64,000 nucleotides of DNA, from NCBI RefSeq assembly GCF_021654135.1, contig NZ_JAKGSD010000022.1, positions 25,298 through 89,297 of the forward strand. Direction: 5' to 3'. Positions 57,696 through 64,000 of the stretch are shown piece after piece; positions within the stretch are counted from its first letter, which is position 1, and each line of letters begins with the position of its first letter. The position numbers and the translations under genes are program-made. The DNA comes from Amycolatopsis tucumanensis (GTDB taxonomy: Bacteria > Actinomycetota > Actinomycetes > Mycobacteriales > Pseudonocardiaceae). Below the pieces are notes generated by a model. That model did not search any database. It was not told the origin of the DNA and saw only the letters and a program-made list of their open reading frames with translations.

Positions 57696-60409
57696 TGGTG
57701 CCGCTCACCCGCCGAGCCCGGCCGCTTCGTGCTGCCCGGCTCCTGGGGCGGGCGGTGCGCGGGCTGGTGGCTGCGGCGATGCTGCTCGCGCTGGTCGGCG
57801 GTCTGCCGTGGGCGTTGGTGCGGTTCGTGGGCTGGCCGCTGCCGGATCACCTGCCCACCCTGGACGAGATCGGCGCCGTGCTGATGGCTCCGATGTCCAC
57901 GAGCTTCCTGCTCGACGGCGTGGCGTGCCTGGCGTGGCTGCTGTGGTTCGTCTTCGCCCTTGAGGTCGCCGCCTGCGCCCTGGATGTGGCAAGCGGGGCA
58001 CGAGCGCTCGAACTGCGGCTGCGGACCGGACCGCTTCGCCGTGTCGCCGCCGTGCTGGTGGGCACGCTGCTGGTGGCCGTGCTCGGCCGCGCCGCCAGCG
58101 CCGCACCGGTCACCTCCGTCGACCCGGCACGGCCGGCGGGCCACGCGCCCGTCGTCGCGACCGCCCCCGCCTGGACCGCCACCCAACCGGAGAGCCACAC
58201 GGCTCTCTCTTGTCCGCCGGGAACCGAGCGCGTCCGCGAGGCGGCCAACGGGGTGCACGACTCTCTGTGGCGTGTCGCGCAGCGGTGCCTCGGTGACGGC
58301 GACCGCTGGCCCGAAATCTGGGCCCTCAACCAAGGCAGCACCCAACCCAGCGGGCGCCTGCTGACCAACCCGAACCGGATCCACCCCGGGGACGTTCTCC
58401 GGCTCCCCGCTCAGGTCACCCCGGTGCCGCCCTCGGCCACCGGGGAGGACACCCCGCCTCCCGCACCGCAAACGCCGACCCCCACCGGGACACCGGCACC
58501 CGCACCGGCGAGGCCGGCTGACCCGCCGGCGGAGGACATCGGCGGGGGCGGGGTTACCTGGGGCGGCGAGATCTTCGTCAGCCTGGGCTTAGCGGGGGCC
58601 GTGAGCGCTCTGCTGGTGCTCGCACGGCGCCGGCGCCACGCGCGCTACCGGCCTGGCAGCGGCCGACGCGCCGACGATCTGCCTATCCCGCCCGCGGTGT
58701 ACCAGCTGCGGCTGGCCCACCTGCGCGCCCAACACGGCGACGAGGACGAGGCGCTCCAGGCCGAGACCGCCGACACCGAATCCCCAGCTGGACCGCGCAG
58801 CGAGGACCAGATGCAGGTCCTCGCTGCGCGCGTCCGGCACGTCGTCCCCGCGCTGCGTTGGGACAGTGGCCTCGACACAGCCGTCCGGGAGGTCGACGGC
58901 AACGAGATCGAGCAGATCGCGCTCGATCTCGCGGCGGTGCATGGCCTCGGCCTGGTCGGCCCCGGTGGCTACGCCGCGGCCCGGGCCCTCGTGCTCGCCG
59001 CCCTCACCACCACCGACGGCCCGGTCACGGTGCTCGTCCCCGCCGACGACCTCACCCGCCTGCTCGGCCTTCCGGTCGCCGGACCGCTCCCGGACCGGAT
59101 CACGGTGGTCGCGGACCTCGATGCGGCGCTGACCGTTCTCGACTCCCATCCCACGCACCAGGAGTCTCGGCAACCGGGCCTGCGCACCATCCTGGTTGCG
59201 TCCCCGCCACGCGAGCCAGAGCCGCAAACACGACTGCAGCAGCTGCTGGACAACGGCGCGCCATCGGGCATCAGCGCCGTCCTGCTAGGCCAATGGCGCG
59301 CCGGCGTGACCGCCTACGTCACTAGTGACGGGATCATCTCCGCGACCGACCCCGGGCACGGTGAGCCCCTGCGGGGCGCACGGGCCTTCACCCTGCCCGA
59401 CACCGCCACCCGCGACCTGCTGGCCTTCCTCCACACCACCCAATCGCCCCAACCTTCACAGCCCCACGACGAGTCATCCGCCGAGGAGGCTGCGCCAGCC
59501 GACAGAACCCAGCGGCTGGAGATCGTCACCGGCCCACCACCCGCCGAGTCCGACGACGACCATCCCGCCCCACCGACGACCGAAGACAGATCGCCCGGGG
59601 TGCACACCCCGTTGACGCTGGCCATCTTCGGCGGGCCGACCCTGCATTGGCGGCCCGACCCTAACCGGCCGGGCGACCTGAGTGACGTGACCGGACACCT
59701 GACCAGCCGGCTGCTCGAGCTGCTGGTGTTCCTCGCCGTCCACCCCCGCGGCGTGTCCCGGGACGCGATCGTCGATGCCCTCTGGCCCGACCACCCGCCC
59801 CGCAACCCGGCGAGCGTCCTGCGCACCGTGCTCTCCCGCATCCGCCGGGCCCTCGACACCGCCACCCGCGGAACGATCCCGGACCTCGTGCTGGGCGAGC
59901 ACGGCCACTACCGCCTCAACCCGGCCCTCGTCCACGTGGACTACTGGGCCTTCACCGACGCGGTCTCCCGCCGCCGCACCGCCCCCACTCCCGACCAACG
60001 CATCGAGGCCTACGAGGCAATCGTGGCTTGCTACGGCGGCACCCTCGCCGACGGACTGGACGCCGAATGGCTCACCGCCGCGCGTGAAGCGACCCGGCGG
60101 GACGCCCTCGACGCCGTCGCCGCGCTCGCCCGCGCCCACGTCGACACAGACCCCGACTACACCCTGGACCTCCTGGAAACCGCGCGCGCATTCGACCCGC
60201 ACAACGAACTGCTCTACCGCGACATCATGCGCCTGCAACACGTACTCGGAAAGCACGACGCCATCTCCCGCACCCTGACCCTGCTGCACACCCGCCTCAC
60301 CGAAATCGACGCCACACCCACCCCCGACACCATCGACCTCGCACAGCGACTACGCGCCTACCACACCGGAATCCCCACCGAGAAAACTCGCCCCTCCCCG
60401 GAACCATGA
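57692..60409 (+). CDS. Membrane protein with LysM and C-terminal BTAD regulator module
   Basis: The 905-residue protein has three N-terminal membrane helices (about residues 20-45, 65-95 and 112-132), a LysM-like domain (VHDSLWRVAQRCLGDGDRWP...NRIHPGDVLRLP, about 187-235), a Pro-rich linker and a fourth helix (about 292-312). A cytoplasmic part follows, and a C-terminal OmpR-like winged helix (LTLAIFGGPTLHWRPDP; LTSRLLELLVFLAVHP; about 640-735) with a BTAD domain (DYWAFTDAVSRRRTAP...LLYRDIMRLQ). It appears to join cell-wall binding outside to SARP-type DNA binding inside. It is the last gene of the Tad operon. Confidence 0.85.
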   Translation: MMVPLTRRARPLRAARLLGRAVRGLVAAAMLLALVGGLPWALVRFVGWPLPDHLPTLDEIGAVLMAPMSTSFLLDGVACLAWLLWFVFALEVAACALDVASGARALELRLRTGPLRRVAAVLVGTLLVAVLGRAASAAPVTSVDPARPAGHAPVVATAPAWTATQPESHTALSCPPGTERVREAANGVHDSLWRVAQRCLGDGDRWPEIWALNQGSTQPSGRLLTNPNRIHPGDVLRLPAQVTPVPPSATGEDTPPPAPQTPTPTGTPAPAPARPADPPAEDIGGGGVTWGGEIFVSLGLAGAVSALLVLARRRRHARYRPGSGRRADDLPIPPAVYQLRLAHLRAQHGDEDEALQAETADTESPAGPRSEDQMQVLAARVRHVVPALRWDSGLDTAVREVDGNEIEQIALDLAAVHGLGLVGPGGYAAARALVLAALTTTDGPVTVLVPADDLTRLLGLPVAGPLPDRITVVADLDAALTVLDSHPTHQESRQPGLRTILVASPPREPEPQTRLQQLLDNGAPSGISAVLLGQWRAGVTAYVTSDGIISATDPGHGEPLRGARAFTLPDTATRDLLAFLHTTQSPQPSQPHDESSAEEAAPADRTQRLEIVTGPPPAESDDDHPAPPTTEDRSPGVHTPLTLAIFGGPTLHWRPDPNRPGDLSDVTGHLTSRLLELLVFLAVHPRGVSRDAIVDALWPDHPPRNPASVLRTVLSRIRRALDTATRGTIPDLVLGEHGHYRLNPALVHVDYWAFTDAVSRRRTAPTPDQRIEAYEAIVACYGGTLADGLDAEWLTAAREATRRDALDAVAALARAHVDTDPDYTLDLLETARAFDPHNELLYRDIMRLQHVLGKHDAISRTLTLLHTRLTEIDATPTPDTIDLAQRLRAYHTGIPTEKTRPSPEP

Positions 60410-61137
60410 ATCGGCGCACGAACGCGACTCGATGGAGGAAAAAGACTCGTCGGGAACAACGAAATACCTCGATTACCAGCCCCCAATCGGGCGGATCCAA
60501 TGCTAACGTCGACGTGGCAGAACCACCGTCAAGGCCGGAAAAGAACTCCGTGCGCACCTTTCCAAATGTCTTTTTTCGATCGCGGGGATCGCGGGACCAG
60601 CGCCCGCAATTCTGTCGTGTGCGTGCGAACGATCTCAGGCAGAAGGGCGCCGGTGGGGACCTCGCCAGCGGCCGACCATCCCGTGCTGTCGCTGCGGGGC
60701 TACCTGCCGCGGGACGCGAGTGCCAACGGAGGAGCCGCTCACCGGACCGCTCAGCCTCGTCCTCCGGTATCCGCTTAAGTCGGATCCCCTGGTGCCCGCC
60801 GTCACCGCAGGTCATGCACCCGGTAAGGGGATCCACCGGTGTCCCAGACTCGCTTGCCGCCAAGCCGGTAAGCACATCAGGTCCGGCGGCGATGTCACGT
60901 ACCTTCCGCATCCTGATCATGCTGGCAGCCTGTGTGCTCTGCTCACGTTCAATTCTCCCGATTTCTCTTAATTTTCTCTGGAGAAGACGACATTTCTATC
61001 CGGCTTTTCGACTGGCCGCCGGGCCGTTTCTGCATCCGCCTCAAACGTGCCTGACCTGCGCAAACGGCACGGAAATGTGAGCCAATTCGATGATGAAAAG
61101 GCGAACAAAATTCCCTGAGATCGACGGCGGAAAACTA
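60410..61137. other. Long non-coding stretch with a 9-bp long-range inverted repeat
   Basis: No reading frame in this 730-nt gap has convincing start, ribosome site or actinobacterial codon bias; base composition is more AT-rich than in neighbours. GGATCCCCT (60782-60790) and AGGGGATCC (60826-60834) are perfect complements around a 35-nt loop containing GGTCATGCACCCGGTA, so the region may carry a structured RNA or long leader. It lies between the Tad locus and the Cys-rich/AAA operon. Confidence 0.6.
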
Positions 61138-61166
61138 TTGCACGCCGCCCGGGATCGAGTTACTTT
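61138..61166 (+). promoter_or_regulatory. Promoter of the Cys-rich protein/AAA operon
   Basis: TTGCAC (61138-61143) and TACTTT (61161-61166) with 17-nt spacing form the most consensus-like promoter of the window. The start site would be near 61173, giving a leader of about 65 nt. Confidence 0.65.
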
Positions 61167-61237
61167 TGATGTGTCACCGGGAAAACCGGAAACCGTCACC
61201 AACCGCCCGCCCGGCGAATTCAGGAACGGGGATAGTT

Positions 61238-61381
61238 ATGTGCTACACCGACGTCACCACGCACGCCGACGGAACCGCCACCGCGTTTTGCAACTGCGGG
61301 TGGACCGAAGAACACCCCAGCCACGCCGCCGCCGCAGCGGCCACCGACGCCCACCACGACGCCGAACTGGCCTACAGCTGA
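61238..61381 (+). CDS. Small Cys/His-rich protein, 47 aa
   Basis: The protein begins MCYTDVTTHADGTATAFCNC and continues with GWTEEHPSHAAAAAATDAHHDAELAYS. One C-x-C pair, an extra Cys and several His suggest metal binding, possibly a small zinc-ribbon-like domain as found in actinophage and plasmid proteins. GGAACGGGG precedes ATG 61238. First gene of the right-edge operon. Confidence 0.7.
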   Translation: MCYTDVTTHADGTATAFCNCGWTEEHPSHAAAAAATDAHHDAELAYS

Positions 61382-61426
61382 ACCGCCCGAAAACCCGCGC
61401 CACATCCCAGAAAAGGGGGCCACGCC

Positions 61427-61924
61427 GTGAACCGCAACGCCAGCACCCCGCGAACCCCGGCGGTGCACGTCATCGACCCGATGGCCGATCCCGCGCCGCT
61501 GCCGGAAATTACCGTCGACCACTTCATGGAAAACGGCTGCGCGGTCGTGTGCGTGGTCATCGACCCCGCCGACGCGCAACAACTGTTGTACGGCACGGTC
61601 ACCCGCCCCGACGGAAGACTCGCCGGGACCTACTACCCGGCCGACCGGGTGCGCGGCGACCACTGGCGGATCGTCGCCGCCGACGGCACCCACTACCACG
61701 CCGCCAGCGAATACGACGCCGTCGAATGGCTGACCACCAGCAACCGCGAAACCAGCACCCCGGACACCGGCACCGTCGAATGCGGCCACTGCTCGCAACC
61801 GTTGGAGATCACCCGCCAGCAGTGGGAGCGCGACAACGTCGCCCCCTGCCCATGCGGGGGCCACGCCGACCTCAACTTCCATCGGCGCCACGCCGAATGG
61901 GGCGAAAACTTCCAGCCCGGCTGA
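61427..61924 (+). CDS. Zinc-ribbon-containing hypothetical protein, 165 aa
   Basis: The N-terminal 110 residues form an unrecognised domain (ITVDHFMENGCAVVCVVIDP; TYYPADRVRGDHWRIVAADG). The C-terminus has a zinc-ribbon pattern: VECGHCSQPLEI (CxxC) and VAPCPCGGHADLNFHRRHAEW (CxC). AAAGGGGG precedes GTG 61427. It is probably co-transcribed with the AAA ATPase. Function unknown. Confidence 0.72.
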   Translation: MNRNASTPRTPAVHVIDPMADPAPLPEITVDHFMENGCAVVCVVIDPADAQQLLYGTVTRPDGRLAGTYYPADRVRGDHWRIVAADGTHYHAASEYDAVEWLTTSNRETSTPDTGTVECGHCSQPLEITRQQWERDNVAPCPCGGHADLNFHRRHAEWGENFQPG

Positions 61925-61973
61925 CCTTGTGCCCCCGCTTGTGACCGCGAACGTCTGAAAGGGACACCGAACC

Positions 61974-63134
61974 ATGAGCACGCCCGCCACGACTCCGGAC
62001 CACGGCACCGCGCCCGCTGTCCCGGGCGCGACCACACCCCGGCTGCGCAACGGTGAACTCCGCCGCATGGTGGCCGAACAACTCGCCAAAGACCCCAACG
62101 CCGCGCTCACCGCCGGTGCCATCGCGCGCCGACTGGGGAAGTCCTCCGGCGCGGTCGGCAATGCGCTGGTGACGCTGGAAGCGCTCGGGCAAGCGCGACC
62201 GGTCGGCACCAAACCGGTCAGCTACCGTGCGACCGACAAAACCGCCGACGCCGCGAAAACCGTCACCGTCGCCCCGCGCACCACCACCGTCCCGACCACG
62301 TCGGCCCCCACCCCGCCCCCCGCCCCAACCGCCCTGGTCACCCGTCTGGTCCGCCGCCCGAACGGGCAGATGTACCACCCGCGCAAGCTGTCCGGGCTGT
62401 CGGACGTCACCGCGCTCCGCCGACTGCGCGCCGCCGGGGTGTCCGCGCTCATGTACGGCCCACCCGGCACCGGGAAGACCTCGGTGGTGGAGGCCGCGTT
62501 CGACGACCTGATCACGATTCAGGGCGACAGCGACACCGTCACCGACGACTTCGTCGGCTCCTACACCCAAACCCCGGACGGGCGCTACGAATTCGCCTAC
62601 GGCCCGCTGGTCACCGCGATGCGCGAGGGGCGCGCACTGTTCATCGACGACGCCACCCTGATCCCCCCGACCGTGCTGGCCGTGGTGTACCCCGCGATGG
62701 ACGGGCGCCGCCAGATCATCATCAAATCCCACCGCAACGAGGTGGTCGACGCCGCCCCGGGGTTCTACGTCGTGGCCGGACACAACCCCGGCGTGCACGG
62801 CGCGGTCCTCACCGACGCGCTCTCGTCCCGGTTCGCCGCCCAGATCCACGTGTCCACCGACTACGACCTCGCCGTCCAACTGGGGATCGAACCGAAAGCG
62901 GTGCGGGTCGCGCGGAATCTGGCCGCACGGCAGGACAAAGGCGAGATCGGCTGGGCGCCCCAGTTGCGCGAACTGATCGCGTTCAACCGCATCGCCGCCG
63001 TGCTGGGCACCGCCGCCGCCGCTGGCAACCTCGTGGGCATCGCACCCGAGGAGGACCGCGAGGTGGTCGCCGAAACGGTGCGCAACGTCTTCGGCACCAA
63101 CGTCGCCCCGCTGTCACTCGGACCGCAGTTCTAG
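61974..63134 (+). CDS. MoxR/CbbQ-type AAA ATPase with N-terminal winged helix
   Basis: The 386-residue protein has an N-terminal winged-helix-like domain (LRRMVAEQLAKDPNAALTAGAIARRLGKSSGAVGNALVTLEA, about residues 28-70), a Pro/Thr linker, and an AAA domain. The AAA domain has Walker A MYGPPGTGKTSVVEAAF (about 160-176), Walker B ALFIDDATLIPP, sensor-1-like FYVVAGHNPG and arginine-finger region LSSRFAAQIHV. MoxR-family ATPases act with VWA or metallo-domain partners as protein-remodelling pairs; the next gene encodes such a candidate. AAAGGG precedes ATG 61974. Confidence 0.87.
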   Translation: MSTPATTPDHGTAPAVPGATTPRLRNGELRRMVAEQLAKDPNAALTAGAIARRLGKSSGAVGNALVTLEALGQARPVGTKPVSYRATDKTADAAKTVTVAPRTTTVPTTSAPTPPPAPTALVTRLVRRPNGQMYHPRKLSGLSDVTALRRLRAAGVSALMYGPPGTGKTSVVEAAFDDLITIQGDSDTVTDDFVGSYTQTPDGRYEFAYGPLVTAMREGRALFIDDATLIPPTVLAVVYPAMDGRRQIIIKSHRNEVVDAAPGFYVVAGHNPGVHGAVLTDALSSRFAAQIHVSTDYDLAVQLGIEPKAVRVARNLAARQDKGEIGWAPQLRELIAFNRIAAVLGTAAAAGNLVGIAPEEDREVVAETVRNVFGTNVAPLSLGPQF

Positions 63135-63175
63135 CCCGCCCACCACCCGCCCGACAGTCCGGAAGGGACACACCG

Positions 63176-64000
63176 ATGAGCACCCACGTCGCCACCGCCG
63201 CCGCCACCCCCACCGCCGTGTTCCCGGCCGCCCCCGGATGGCTCACCCTGTCCGCCGCGTTCGGCGACGAGGTCCCGGCGATCGCCGACCGCGACGACCT
63301 CGTGGTGACCGTCGTGCCCGGAGCGGGCCACGGCGCCCCCGCGTGCTTCTTCCCCGACCTCGCCACCATCGAGGTCGACGGGGCTCACGTGGACAGCGGG
63401 GTCGATCCCGCCACCGTCGCCCCGCACCGGGTTGGCGACCGCAAGCGCTACCGCACCGCGTGGGGACTGCTGACCCACGAATGCGCGCACGCCAAACACT
63501 CGGTGTGGCGACCCCCGGACGACGCACCGCCCGGGGCAGCGGCGGCGGCGGAACTGCTGGAGGAGTCCCGCATCGAAGCGGCACACCTGCGCCGCCGCCC
63601 GGGCGACCGGTACTGGCTGCGCGCCAGCGCCACCAACCTCATCCTCGCCGACCTGCACGCCGACGACCCCGCCACCGCCCCGACGATGGCCACGCAGGAC
63701 GCCGCCCAATGCGCCGCGCTGCTGCTGGCCCGGGTGGACGGTGGCGTCCTCAACCGCCGCGAAACCGCCGCCGTGGCGCGCCAGGTCGCGCAAATCCTGG
63801 ACGCCGGCACCCTCGACACCCTGCGCGAGATCTGGCGCGAGGCACACCGCACCGCCGACGACGACGCCGACACGATGATCGACCTCGGCCGCCGCTGGTG
63901 CGAGGCCCTCGGTACCGACCCCAACGACCCGCCCCCCGAACCCGGCAACGACGGACAGAACCGCAACGGCACACCGTCACCGCTGGCGAAAGCGGTCACC
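63176..64000 (+). CDS. HExxH-domain partner of the AAA ATPase (3' truncated by window)
   Basis: At least 275 residues are visible and the frame is open to the window end. The zinc-peptidase-like motif THECAHAKHS (HExxH, about residue 102) is followed by ELLEESRIEAAHLRR, which may supply the third ligand Glu. The layout resembles the N-terminal metallopeptidase-like domain found before a VWA domain in partners of MoxR ATPases; a VWA domain would lie beyond the window. GGAAGGG precedes ATG 63176. It is 41 nt after the AAA gene. Confidence 0.72.
   Translation, partial: MSTHVATAAATPTAVFPAAPGWLTLSAAFGDEVPAIADRDDLVVTVVPGAGHGAPACFFPDLATIEVDGAHVDSGVDPATVAPHRVGDRKRYRTAWGLLTHECAHAKHSVWRPPDDAPPGAAAAAELLEESRIEAAHLRRRPGDRYWLRASATNLILADLHADDPATAPTMATQDAAQCAALLLARVDGGVLNRRETAAVARQVAQILDAGTLDTLREIWREAHRTADDDADTMIDLGRRWCEALGTDPNDPPPEPGNDGQNRNGTPSPLAKAVT

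Noticed and set aside
60406..61080. A 224-codon frame over the gap after the Tad operon
   Set aside because: It has no ribosome site of its own, overlaps the stop of the previous gene, has Ser/Arg-rich low-bias composition and no domain; it looks like chance openness.

Overview
The window is a high-GC, densely packed actinobacterial chromosome segment, most likely from the Pseudonocardiaceae (Amycolatopsis and relatives). The reasons are the very high GC content at third codon positions, the prfB-ftsE-ftsX-smpB gene order, FtsE/FtsX and SmpB of actinobacterial type, a tmRNA tag ending in QRDFALAA, an actinobacterial histidine-utilisation operon, and many promoters with a TANNNT box 6-8 nt before the start codon, which suggests leaderless mRNAs. 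The genus call is inference.

Layout. 0-0.5 kb: two initiator tRNA genes. 0.6-11.3 kb: housekeeping core with release factor 2, FtsEX division proteins, trans-translation (smpB and, 6 kb on, ssrA), a MarR/cupin pair and a two-component system, broken by a 238-bp internally deleted IS481-type element. 11.5-19.1 kb: an IclR regulator divergent from hutH-hutU-M20 hydrolase-hutF-hutI, a complete histidine-to-glutamate route in which an M20 amidohydrolase occupies the place of HutG. 19.2-31.6 kb: Pit phosphate transporter, a second two-component system whose kinase carries a 210-residue repetitive insertion, an ABC exporter, a pore-less voltage-sensor-like protein, HrpB helicase, and a MauE/DsbA-like thiol pair.

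31.7-45.4 kb: accessory region that begins at a tRNA-Ala(GGC). It holds an XRE-ImmA gene with a partner, a DddA/SCP1.201-like deaminase toxin candidate with its Imm1 immunity gene next to a decayed NUDIX gene, and an unassigned RiPP-like cluster (radical SAM/SPASM enzyme, 43-residue precursor with perfect Shine-Dalgarno, GNAT, APH-type kinase) divergent from an XRE-TPR/APH pair. It also holds an intact-ended IS701 copy, a DUF5753-type regulator and a small GntR gene. 45.6-47.9 kb: an XRE-NB-ARC-TPR (STAND) regulator.

48.2-60.4 kb: a Tad/Flp pilus locus. It contains prepilin peptidase, lipoprotein, secreted protein, SAF/CpaB, CpaE/TadZ, CpaF/TadA, TadB, TadC, a 66-residue pilin, two TadE-like minor pilins, a TadG-like protein, and a 905-residue membrane protein with LysM and a C-terminal BTAD regulator module. 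60.4-61.1 kb has no convincing gene but contains a long-range inverted repeat. 61.1-64 kb: a promoter followed by two small Cys-rich proteins, a winged-helix/MoxR-type AAA ATPase and a truncated HExxH protein that runs off the window.

Best candidates for something undescribed are the small-peptide radical SAM cluster (36.1-39.5 kb), the MoxR-HExxH module at the right edge, the deaminase-Imm1 pair, and the repeat-split histidine kinase. All functional calls are by reading motifs; no database search was run.
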